This document shows positions 1 to 7,915 of a stretch of DNA of 64,000 nucleotides, in pieces. The notes under the pieces were generated by a model. It was not told where the DNA came from. It saw nothing but the letters and a program-made list of their open reading frames with translations, and ran no database searches. The number at the start of each line of letters is the position of its first letter. Position 1 is the stretch's first letter. The position numbers were made by a program, and so were the translations under genes. Origin of the DNA: Eutrophocola salsuginis. GTDB lineage: Bacteria; Pseudomonadota; Gammaproteobacteria; Pseudomonadales; Pseudohongiellaceae. The stretch is from assembly GCA_038147195.1 (NCBI GenBank), contig JAYQTB010000004.1, positions 2,046,001-2,110,000 on the forward strand, read 5' to 3'.

Positions 1-288
1 AAGGGCCTGGTTCTCGATACCGATACCTACAAGGCCACCATAAATGGCCAGGATCTCAACCTTACCGCGGTGGAGTTTCAATTATTGAAAGTGCTTTCGG
101 ACCAGCCCGGCAGAATTTTTTCCCGCAGCGTGCTGGTGGACAAGATATATAATGACGGTCGTGTCGTCAGTGACAGGACCATTGACAGCCATATCAAGAA
201 ACTACGCAAGAAAATCGCCGAAAAACTGCCCGACGTGGAACTTATCCATTCGCTGTACGCGGTGGGATACAAGTTCGAGTGGCTGTAA
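1..288 (+). CDS. OmpR/PhoB-family response regulator, C-terminal part (5' end outside window)
   Basis: The reading frame is open from base 1 and encodes the last 95 residues of a two-component response regulator. What remains is the winged-helix DNA-binding domain: LTAVEFQLLKVL opens the effector domain, the recognition-helix segment reads SDRTIDSHIKKLRKKI, and the wing ends with the typical AVGYKFEW. The spacing resembles BaeR/CpxR-like regulators (DRTIDSHIK followed by YAVGYKFE). The phosphoacceptor receiver domain lies upstream of the window, so the partner kinase and signal cannot be judged. The next gene, an exported lytic transglycosylase, starts 14 bases after the stop, so the two may be cotranscribed, which would fit an envelope-stress role; that link is inference. 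Family assignment is secure, the exact member is not. Confidence 0.85.
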   Translation, partial: KGLVLDTDTYKATINGQDLNLTAVEFQLLKVLSDQPGRIFSRSVLVDKIYNDGRVVSDRTIDSHIKKLRKKIAEKLPDVELIHSLYAVGYKFEWL

Positions 289-302
289 AAGGGACTCTCT
301 GT

Positions 303-1505
303 ATGAACATCCTACGGTCAGCATTCATGACCGCCTGCCTGGTCTTTTCCCTCCTGGCCGTACCCGCACTGGCCCAGGAACAATCCTTTGAAGAATGGCT
401 GCTCGACCTGCGTGCCGAGGCCATGAGTCGCGGCATTACCAGAGAGACCCTTGATACCTCTTTTGCCTCCGTCGAGGCACTAATCCCGCGCGTGCTCGAA
501 CTCGATCGCAGCCAGCCCGAATTCGTGCAGACTTTTTCTGGGTACATGCGCAACCGACTAAGCGATGCCCGTATCTCCCGCGGTCAGCAAATGCTCATAG
601 AATATGCGGATCTCTTCAGTCGCATCCAGGCTGAATACGGTGTGCAGCCCCATTACCTGGTGTCCTTCTGGGCGCTGGAAAGCAACTTTGGGGATTACAC
701 CGGCGGCTTTTCCGTCATCAATGCTCTGGCCACGCTCGCCTACGATCCGCGCCGCAGCGACATGTTCCGCACGGAACTTCTCACGGCACTGCGCATTATC
801 CAGGAAGGCCATATCGCTGCGAACAGCATGACAGGTTCCTGGGCGGGTGCCATGGGTCAGTGCCAATTCATGCCCACCACCTTTTACAATTATGCTCGCG
901 ACGGGGACGGCGATGGCCGCATCGACATCTGGAACAGCGTGCCGGACGTCATGACTTCTGCAGCCAACTACCTCTCAAAGAACGGCTGGAGGGGGGATGA
1001 GCGCTGGGGACGTGAAGTTATCCTGCCGGCAGGTTTTGATTTCGCACATACCGGAACCGGTGTCAGGAAAACCGTAACCGAATGGAACCGTCTCGGCATC
1101 AGGCGCGTCGACGGCGCACCACTGGGCAACGCCGACATGCTTGGCTCCATCGTGCTACCGTCAGGTGCACAGGGCCCTGCATTCCTGACCTACCAAAACT
1201 TCCGCACTACCATGGTGTGGAATCGCTCCACCTTCTACGCCATTTCTGTCGGCCACCTGGCCGACCGTTTCGTCGGTGGAGGCCCCATCGTGAATATGCC
1301 GTCAGAGGAAGAACGACCGCTAAGCCGTAATGAAGTGATTGAGTTACAGACCTTGCTCAATAGCCAGGGTATCGATGTCGGCAACCCGGACGGCATCATG
1401 GGCTCCATGACCCGCGCCGGCGTCCGCGCCTACCAAGAACGCGCTGGTCTACCCACAGACAGCTACGCCAACTTTGAACTACTGGACCGTTTACGCTCCT
1501 TGTAG
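303..1505 (+). CDS. Lytic murein transglycosylase, MltB family, with C-terminal peptidoglycan-binding domain
   Basis: Predicted 400-residue periplasmic enzyme that cleaves the MurNAc-GlcNAc bond of peptidoglycan, forming 1,6-anhydro ends. Residues 1-25 form a signal peptide ending PALAQ. The SLT_2/MltB catalytic domain follows; the likely catalytic acid is Glu126 in WALESNFG, followed by the family segment GAMGQCQFMPTTF and an EF-hand-like DGDGDGRID loop that binds calcium in MltB. The last 60 residues (LSRNEVIELQTLLNSQG onward) form a PG_binding_1 domain. There is no lipobox, so unlike E. coli MltB it should be soluble in the periplasm, as in the MltB_2 subgroup. The ATG at 303 was chosen over a GTG at 279 because it starts directly at the signal peptide. 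It follows the response regulator by 14 bases. Confidence 0.9.
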   Translation: MNILRSAFMTACLVFSLLAVPALAQEQSFEEWLLDLRAEAMSRGITRETLDTSFASVEALIPRVLELDRSQPEFVQTFSGYMRNRLSDARISRGQQMLIEYADLFSRIQAEYGVQPHYLVSFWALESNFGDYTGGFSVINALATLAYDPRRSDMFRTELLTALRIIQEGHIAANSMTGSWAGAMGQCQFMPTTFYNYARDGDGDGRIDIWNSVPDVMTSAANYLSKNGWRGDERWGREVILPAGFDFAHTGTGVRKTVTEWNRLGIRRVDGAPLGNADMLGSIVLPSGAQGPAFLTYQNFRTTMVWNRSTFYAISVGHLADRFVGGGPIVNMPSEEERPLSRNEVIELQTLLNSQGIDVGNPDGIMGSMTRAGVRAYQERAGLPTDSYANFELLDRLRSL

Positions 1506-1655
1506 CTGCTTCGCTCACTCATACCGCGTTAAAAAGAAAAGCCGGACTGCTCTCGTACTATTTATACTATTCACGATCTCAGCTTTTATTTTTGCTTTGT
1601 CAGGGTATCGCTCGCGACGCCACCAAAATTCGAGCTTTAGCAAAGGGGGAGGAAG

Positions 1656-2348
1656 CTACTGTTGGGCTGCGATGATTAGATCGATCAATGCGCCGGGGGT
1701 AGCCGGGTTCTGGACGATAGAGCCATTGATGAAGAGCGCCGGTGTTGAACGGACGCCTGCACGAATTCCACCCTGCTGATCGGAGATGATCTTCGCCCGC
1801 ACAGCCGACGATTCAATATCAGCTCGCAGCTGGTCTAGGTCTAACCCAAGCTGTTCGGCGTAATTGTCAAACATGGGCCTCGGGTCCTCGACCAGGGTCC
1901 ACTCCTGCTGGGTGGCAAACAACGTGTCATGCATTTCCCAGAACATGCTCTGGTTGCCGGAGGCTTCCGCGTAACGGGCTGCCTGGAATGAGAAGCGGTG
2001 GGTATCCAGCGGAAAGTAGCGGTAAACAAGACGCACATCGTCGCGAATGCGCGGCCAGGCCAGGGTAATGACCTGCCATTCGTTCTGGCAGGCAGGACAC
2101 TGGAAGTCGGCATAGACCGTGAGGGTGACCGGGGCATCGGGGTTGCCGCGCACATGATCGGCCTCACCAACAAGCTCAGGGGGTAATGCCGGAGGTCCGC
2201 TGAACAGGCCCTGGTACAACACCACCAGCACCAGGGGAACCATAATTACCAGTGCGACTTTCAGGGCGAGCGCATTGAATTTTTCCTTGCGCATGGCAGC
2301 CAACTGTTTTTCTTCCCTGATTTTCCGTTGTTCTTCTTTCTTGGACAT
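1656..2348 (-). CDS. Membrane-anchored DsbA/thioredoxin-fold protein
   Basis: 230-residue thiol-disulfide protein of the DsbA/Com1-like class. A basic cytoplasmic stretch (1-27, rich in K, R and E) is followed by one membrane segment at about 28-46, which places the rest in the periplasm. The thioredoxin fold starts near residue 70 (GNPDAPVTLTVYADFQCPAC); the redox pair is Cys84-Pro-Ala-Cys87, and the cis-proline loop is STPALFING. The large alpha insertion between them is typical of DsbA-like proteins. It could introduce or isomerise disulfides in exported proteins, or act as a sensor; the sequence does not decide. It lies 21 bases downstream of the lactate-type permease on the same strand, so cotranscription is likely although no functional link is evident. 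Confidence 0.85.
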   Translation of the reverse strand: MSKKEEQRKIREEKQLAAMRKEKFNALALKVALVIMVPLVLVVLYQGLFSGPPALPPELVGEADHVRGNPDAPVTLTVYADFQCPACQNEWQVITLAWPRIRDDVRLVYRYFPLDTHRFSFQAARYAEASGNQSMFWEMHDTLFATQQEWTLVEDPRPMFDNYAEQLGLDLDQLRADIESSAVRAKIISDQQGGIRAGVRSTPALFINGSIVQNPATPGALIDLIIAAQQ

Positions 2349-2369
2349 AAGCTGTACCGGATAGGCCTG

Positions 2370-4166
2370 CTAGTTGGAGGCGCGCGCGGGGATATCCTGG
2401 CTGACACCATACCTCACGATAATGGCGATGGCGGCAAGGATGATTATACCGGCGATGATATAACCGATGTTGAAAATGCTGCCGTTCGCCGTAGCGATGA
2501 TGCCATAACCCACGGCACCGGTGAACAGGGCATAGTAGATGAACACCAGCAGTGTCTTGCGGATGACCTCTCCTTCCCGACCGATCAGGCCGACAACCGC
2601 TGAAGCCGCCACGACATTGTGCACGCAAATGGTGTTACCCGCGGCGCCGCCCACTGCCTGCAGGGCTACGATCCATGTCGGATCCGCGCCAATGCGTTCG
2701 CCAACGCCAAACTGGAAGAGCGAGAACATCATGTTGCTAACCGTGTTGCTGCCGGCGACAAAGGCGCCCATCCCGCCAATGAAGGTCGAGAAGAATGGCC
2801 AGGCATTACCGGCCAGCATCGCAACACCCTCGGCCAGCTCGATCGGCATCTGTTGGTAACCCGCGGCGCCGCCATCTGAGTTGAGGAACACCTGCACCAT
2901 GGGGACAGTGAAGACCAACGCGGCGCCGGCGGACAGGATGGTCTTGCCCGAGGTTTTCCAGGCGTTGACGTAGGACTTGCCGTCCATGCCATGTATAAAG
3001 AACGTGATCACCGATACCGTGATGAACAGGGCGGCGGGTGAGTAGAACGGCTGCACGGACTGGCCCAGCGACGTAGCGAATATATTGCTGATGGTGAAGG
3101 TCGCCAGCTGGCTGCGCAGCATGTCAATTAATGGCAACTGCGGCAGGCGCGTGATAATCAAAAGGCCGGCCACGATTAAATAAGGTAGCCAGGCCCTCAC
3201 CAGGCTCATCTCCGGGCCGTCAAATTGTTTCTCTTGCATCTCGATCTGTCCGATCCAGTGGGAATCCCATGCGCTGCGCTCGGGGAATTGCCAGATATCG
3301 TCTTTCGGCGGCATCAGGAAGCCATTCTTCGCGGCGGTGACCACGATGGCCAGACCAATCAGGCCGCCGAACAGCGAAGGAAATTCCGGACCCAGGTAAC
3401 GGGCGACAAGCACATAGGGAATGGTCATGGCGAAAGCGGCAAAAAGCGCGAACCTCCAGATCCTGAGCCCGTCGGCAAAAGACCTTCTAGCACCAAAGAA
3501 CTGCGTCATGACGGCCACTAGGATCAGCGGAATGAAAGTGCCCGCTATGGCATGCAGCAGCGCCACTTTGGCTGAAATGTAGGAGACTAGATCCAGATAC
3601 TCCATGCCTTCCTGCGCGGCAAAGGCCAGCACCGCCTGGTCATCGGCCAGCCCCGTGTATACCCCGGTCAGCATGGGTGTCCCCAGGGCGCCAAAGGATA
3701 CCGGCGTGCTTTGAATGATCATTCCCGCAACAACCGCGGCCATGGCGGGAAAGCCCAGACCGACCATGAGCGGAACGGCAACGGCAGCCGGAGTACCGAA
3801 CCCGGCGGAACCCTCGATAAAAGAACCGAACAGCCAAGCAATGATGATGACCTGGATGCGCCGATCGGGCGTGATGTCCGAGAAGCCCTTGCGGATACTC
3901 TGGATCGCCCCGCTTTCCTGCAGGGTGTTGAGCAGCAGTATGGCCCCGAAAATGATGTAGATCAGTTCGATGGCGTCGATCAATCCGTTAACTGAGGCGG
4001 CCATGACGCGAATGAAAGGCACCTGCCAGACGAACAGAGCGAGCAGGACGGCGACGATGTAACAGATCGGCATGGCACGACTGGCCGGCCAGCGCAAAAT
4101 GACGAGAAAGATCGCCACGGAGATGATGGGTAAGAGGGAAAGAATCGCTAGGACACCGTTGGACAT
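2370..4166 (-). CDS. L-lactate/glycolate permease family transporter (LctP)
   Basis: 598-residue polytopic inner-membrane protein of the lactate permease family (LldP/GlcA). Many hydrophobic helices run along the whole length, and the family segment GSFIEGSAGFGTPAAVAVPL near residues 110-140 is present, as are STPVSFGALGTPM and the GGMGAFVAGSNTVSNMMF segment near the C-terminus. Known members import L-lactate, D-lactate or glycolate with protons. The start at 4166 was preferred to an upstream ATG at 4265 because translation then opens with the first helix and an AAGG ribosome site sits 7 bases before it; the longer N-terminus is charged and not family-like. No lactate or glycolate dehydrogenase is adjacent, so the substrate is open. 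The DsbA-like gene follows 21 bases downstream. Confidence 0.88.
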   Translation of the reverse strand: MSNGVLAILSLLPIISVAIFLVILRWPASRAMPICYIVAVLLALFVWQVPFIRVMAASVNGLIDAIELIYIIFGAILLLNTLQESGAIQSIRKGFSDITPDRRIQVIIIAWLFGSFIEGSAGFGTPAAVAVPLMVGLGFPAMAAVVAGMIIQSTPVSFGALGTPMLTGVYTGLADDQAVLAFAAQEGMEYLDLVSYISAKVALLHAIAGTFIPLILVAVMTQFFGARRSFADGLRIWRFALFAAFAMTIPYVLVARYLGPEFPSLFGGLIGLAIVVTAAKNGFLMPPKDDIWQFPERSAWDSHWIGQIEMQEKQFDGPEMSLVRAWLPYLIVAGLLIITRLPQLPLIDMLRSQLATFTISNIFATSLGQSVQPFYSPAALFITVSVITFFIHGMDGKSYVNAWKTSGKTILSAGAALVFTVPMVQVFLNSDGGAAGYQQMPIELAEGVAMLAGNAWPFFSTFIGGMGAFVAGSNTVSNMMFSLFQFGVGERIGADPTWIVALQAVGGAAGNTICVHNVVAASAVVGLIGREGEVIRKTLLVFIYYALFTGAVGYGIIATANGSIFNIGYIIAGIIILAAIAIIVRYGVSQDIPARASN

Positions 4167-4406
4167 AACAAAACCTTGTATTTGTTGCTTGCTGAATAAC
4201 TTGCCACCCGACCGACCTTCTCGCACGGCTTTTTTTGGCTCTGGCGGACAGTCAAAAGCGTTCAAGCATAAAGCAGGTCATTGGGCGGTACAAGGCTGGA
4301 AACCCCGGAAAATCAGGGTATAAAAGTTCGTGGCGAAGGCGCTCTCATTGCCTGCACAACCGCTGGCAGGCCCCCCTCTTTTTATTAGCAATCTGTAGAG
4401 CTCGGT

Positions 4407-4415
4407 TGTTATAAT
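4407..4415 (+). promoter_or_regulatory. Putative extended -10 promoter of korAB
   Basis: The 363-base gap between the divergent permease and korA contains TGTTATAAT, an extended -10 element (TGn plus a perfect TATAAT hexamer), 115 bases before the korA ATG. No good -35 hexamer is present at 16-18 bases, as expected for extended -10 promoters. It implies a leader of roughly 105 bases for korA. I see nothing else recognisable in this gap. Confidence 0.5.
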
Positions 4416-4529
4416 GCGCGCCCAAATTTTGCCAAGGTAAGATACTGCCCCACCCGCTGGACAGGCTTGCCCAATGCCGTTGAAGAGACGTTAAAACGGC
4501 GTTATGGAGCGCACATTAAGAGCCCATAG

Positions 4530-6401
4530 ATGGAACAAGCAGTAACCTCAACCACCGCCTCACATGCCGAACACACGGTGGATAGCATCGTGGTGCGTTT
4601 CGCCGGTGACTCCGGTGACGGCATGCAACTTACCGGCGCCAACTTCACCGACGATACCGCACTGTTCGGCAACGACCTGTCCACTTTCCCAGACTTTCCC
4701 GCGGAGATTCGTGCACCGGCAGGTTCGACTTTCGGCGTGTCCGCTTTTCAGATTTATTTCGGCTCCGACGACATTACCACTTCGGGTGACGCCATTGATG
4801 TACTGGTGGCGATGAACCCAGCGGCACTGGTCACCAACCTGAGCGAGGTGGTACCCGGCGGCCTGATCATCGTTGATACCGGAGCCTTCAACGACAAGAA
4901 CCTAAACAAAGCGAAATACGACGTCAGCCCCCTGGATGATGGCTCGCTGGATGCCTACCGCGTCCTCGAGATCGACATCCAGAGCCAGGTCATCGCCGCG
5001 GTCGAGCCCTATAACCTGGGTCACAAGAACTCCCTGCGCTGCAAGAACATGTGGACCCTGGGCCTGGTGCTGTGGCTGTTCGGTCGCGACAAGCAGGCTA
5101 CTGTCGAGAACCTGCAAAAGAAGTTCGCCAGTAAGCCGGACATCGCCGGCGCCAACATTGCCGCACTCAATGCTGGCCACGCCTACGGCGAAACCGCCGA
5201 GCTGCCGAGCGGCGTCGAGGTCTACAAGGTCCCGCGTGCGAAGATGGACCCGGGTCTCTACCGGGACATCAACGGCACCACCGGCCTGGCCTGGGGTCTG
5301 CTGGCCGGCGGCCAGCTCGCCGATATCGACCTGCTGTTCGCGTCGTACCCGATTACACCCGCCTCCAGCCTGCTGCACACGCTGGCGGCACGCAAGGAAT
5401 TCGATGTCACAACCTTCCAGGCCGAGGATGAGATTGCCGCAGTCTGTGCTGCGATAGGCGCCTCCTTTGCCGGCAGCCTGGGCATCACCTCCAGCGCCGG
5501 TCCCGGTATCGCCCTGAAAATGGAGGCGATTTCACTGGCCGTTTCGGCTGAACTGCCTCTGGTGGTGATTAATACCCAGCGCGGCGGGCCCTCAACAGGC
5601 CTGCCGACCAAGACCGAGCAGTCTGACCTGCTGCAGGCCGTGTACGGCCGCCATGGCGACACGCCACTGCCGGTACTCGCCGCTAGTACGCCTGCAGACT
5701 GTTTCGATGTCGCCATCGAAGCCGTGCGCATTGCCACCAAGTACATGACTCCGGTCATGCTGCTGTCAGACGGTTACATCGCCAACGCCTCGGAGCCCTG
5801 GATGATTCCTGACATGGCCGGCTACACTCCCTTCCCGGTTAATTTTTGCACCGAGCCGGGGGGGTTCAGGCCCTCCAACCGTGATCCCGAAACCCTGGCC
5901 CGTGTCTGGGCAAAGCCCGGCACCCCCGGACTAGAACACCGTGTTGGGGGCATCGAGAAAAGCTACTCGACCGGCAATATTTCCTATGATCCGGACAATC
6001 ATCAAAAGATGACCGACACCCGGAAGGCCAAGGTCGATGGCATAAGCCGTGATATTCCCGAACAGCAGGTCGCATTAGGCAACACCAGCGGCAAACTCGC
6101 CGTGGTCGGTTGGGGTTCCACTTTCGGCGCCATTCACCAGGGCGTGAAGCGGTGCCGGCAGGAAGGTCTGGATGTCAGCCATATCCATATTCGCTACCTG
6201 TCACCTTTCCCAGCCAACCTGCAGGCGCTGCTTTCCAGCTTTGACAAGGTGCTTGTGCCAGAAATGAATACCGGTCAGCTTGTGAAAATACTGCGCTCCG
6301 AATTTCTTATCGATGCATTGGCACTGAACAAGGTTTCCGGGCAGCCGTTCAAGATTCGCGAAATCGTAAATGCTGTCAAGGCAGAACTGGCCAGCAACTG
6401 A
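4530..6401 (+). CDS. korA: 2-oxoacid:ferredoxin oxidoreductase, fused gamma-alpha subunit (KorA-type)
   Basis: 623 residues. Together with KorB it oxidatively decarboxylates a 2-oxoacid, most likely 2-oxoglutarate, to the acyl-CoA with transfer of electrons to ferredoxin. Residues about 20-200 form the gamma domain (VRFAGDSGDGMQLTG at its start), fused to the alpha domain from about 235 (FASYPITPASSLLHTLA, then FQAEDEIAAVCAAIGASFAG and TSSAGPGIALKMEAI), and a transketolase C-terminal-like domain (KLAVVGWGSTFGAI) follows. The gamma-alpha fusion is typical of the two-subunit enzymes of Mycobacterium, Magnetococcus and many aerobic Proteobacteria, which tolerate oxygen better than four-subunit forms. 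The start lies in a region without a strong ribosome site. korB follows after 40 bases. 2-oxoglutarate versus pyruvate or branched-chain substrate cannot be settled by eye. Confidence 0.88.
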   Translation: MEQAVTSTTASHAEHTVDSIVVRFAGDSGDGMQLTGANFTDDTALFGNDLSTFPDFPAEIRAPAGSTFGVSAFQIYFGSDDITTSGDAIDVLVAMNPAALVTNLSEVVPGGLIIVDTGAFNDKNLNKAKYDVSPLDDGSLDAYRVLEIDIQSQVIAAVEPYNLGHKNSLRCKNMWTLGLVLWLFGRDKQATVENLQKKFASKPDIAGANIAALNAGHAYGETAELPSGVEVYKVPRAKMDPGLYRDINGTTGLAWGLLAGGQLADIDLLFASYPITPASSLLHTLAARKEFDVTTFQAEDEIAAVCAAIGASFAGSLGITSSAGPGIALKMEAISLAVSAELPLVVINTQRGGPSTGLPTKTEQSDLLQAVYGRHGDTPLPVLAASTPADCFDVAIEAVRIATKYMTPVMLLSDGYIANASEPWMIPDMAGYTPFPVNFCTEPGGFRPSNRDPETLARVWAKPGTPGLEHRVGGIEKSYSTGNISYDPDNHQKMTDTRKAKVDGISRDIPEQQVALGNTSGKLAVVGWGSTFGAIHQGVKRCRQEGLDVSHIHIRYLSPFPANLQALLSSFDKVLVPEMNTGQLVKILRSEFLIDALALNKVSGQPFKIREIVNAVKAELASN

Positions 6402-6441
6402 GCGGCAAAACTCAACGGATAACAGGGACACATAGAGAACC

Positions 6442-7458
6442 ATGAACCAGGCTGTCGACAAACTAACCATTGATGACTTTTCCTCCGACCAGGAGGTGCG
6501 CTGGTGCCCCGGTTGTGGTGACTACGCGATACTGAAAACGATCCAGAAGCTGATGCCTGAGCTCGGCAAAACTCGAGAGAGCCAGGTTTTTGTGTCAGGC
6601 ATTGGGTGCTCATCACGCTTTCCGTATTACATGAACACTTACGGTTTCCACACAATCCATGGCAGGGCCCCCTCCATCGCCACAGGGGTAAAGCTGGCCA
6701 ATCCGGAATTGGATGTATGGGTCATCACAGGTGACGGTGATGCACTCAGCATTGGCGGCAACCACACGATGCATGCTCTGCGTCGCAACGTCGATCTAAC
6801 CATCCTACTCTTCAACAATGAAATATATGGCCTGACCAAGGGGCAGTACTCCCCGACATCAAAAGTGGGCACTCGCTCACCTTCTACACCAGAAGGATCA
6901 GTGGATAGGCCCCTTTCACCCTGTGCTATTGCCCTGGGTGCAGGTGCCCCGTTCGTGGCCCGTTCGATTGATACCGAAATGAAACATCTGAGTGCCGTAA
7001 TCACCGAGGCCCACAACCACCAGGGCGCCTCCTTCGTGGAAATTCTGCAAAACTGCCCGATCTACAACGATGGAATTTTCGAGCAGGTTAAGGACAAGAA
7101 AATAGCACCAGACTTTCGTGTTGAAGTTGAACATGGCAAGCCCCTGGTGTTTGGCAAGGACAAGAACAGAGGTATTCGTCTCAACCGCGAAAAACTGGCA
7201 TTGGAAGTGGTAACTATTGGCGAAGGAACGGAACTTGCTGACCTTCTGGTGCATGATCAGACCAACCTGGCCCAAGCCCAACTGATCGCCGCCATGCAAG
7301 GCCCGGACTTCCCCACCGCCATCGGCATTTTGTACCATAAACCAGTCACAGCCTACGTCACAGACCTCTCAGACCAGCGCCTGAAACTGCGGGAAAAACG
7401 CGGGGCGGGAGACCTTGGTAAATTGCTGCGCACCGGTCACACCTGGCAAGTAAAATAG
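6442..7458 (+). CDS. korB: 2-oxoacid:ferredoxin oxidoreductase, beta subunit (KorB-type)
   Basis: 338 residues; the thiamine diphosphate-binding, iron-sulfur-carrying subunit of the KorAB enzyme. Four cysteines placed as in the known two-subunit enzymes should hold one [4Fe-4S] cluster: Cys22 and Cys25 (WCPGCGDYAI), Cys56 (GIGCSSRF) and Cys205 (ILQNCPIYND). The diphosphate/Mg motif is GDGDALSIGGNH (about 97-108) followed by NNEIYGLTKGQ. No ferredoxin-like domain or ferredoxin gene is nearby, so the electron acceptor must be encoded elsewhere. It sits 40 bases after korA and is evidently its partner. No obvious terminator follows the stop. Confidence 0.9.
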   Translation: MNQAVDKLTIDDFSSDQEVRWCPGCGDYAILKTIQKLMPELGKTRESQVFVSGIGCSSRFPYYMNTYGFHTIHGRAPSIATGVKLANPELDVWVITGDGDALSIGGNHTMHALRRNVDLTILLFNNEIYGLTKGQYSPTSKVGTRSPSTPEGSVDRPLSPCAIALGAGAPFVARSIDTEMKHLSAVITEAHNHQGASFVEILQNCPIYNDGIFEQVKDKKIAPDFRVEVEHGKPLVFGKDKNRGIRLNREKLALEVVTIGEGTELADLLVHDQTNLAQAQLIAAMQGPDFPTAIGILYHKPVTAYVTDLSDQRLKLREKRGAGDLGKLLRTGHTWQVK

Positions 7459-7915
7459 TCATTATTTCAATATCTTATGTAATTATTCGGCATTGTTAAC
7501 TGTGCCCTAAAGCCCTGTATTTTTGTTCGGCGTTCGCTAAAGTCACAATTATTTAAGAATTTCTATTCTTTTTTTTTCTTAAATATTTTATATTTTTCAA
7601 TAAGATAAAAAGCTAAATAAAAATTCTTTTTAACTTGCACCACTATGCAAGGTTAATTATCATCCAACTCAATCTATTGCGTTTTCGTCGATAATTTTTA
7701 CGAAACGCGACGGGTAAAAAGGAATTACTGAATTTAAAATTTGCAACCCACTGCCTGGGCTGTAATCCTTCTATTCGGTATTTCCAAAGCATCGCTGCCG
7801 ATAAATACGCTTGTTAGAGTCTGACCGCCTTATCAGTCTGTGACAGCCATATTCTCGGCTGAGATTTACATACGAACTGCATTGTTTTTATACCTAAATA
7901 AAATAGGGGAATTAC
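7459..7915. other. AT-rich intergenic region upstream of the TonB receptor, with an inverted repeat
   Basis: 457 bases without a credible gene. The left half is strongly AT-rich (poly-T and poly-A runs near 7560-7625). An imperfect inverted repeat lies at 7679-7708 (GCGTTTTCGT and ACGAAACGC around an 11-base loop) and has no T-run, so it looks more like an operator or leader hairpin than a terminator. The receptor gene has a strong ribosome site, AGGGGA, at 7905-7910. Confidence 0.45.
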
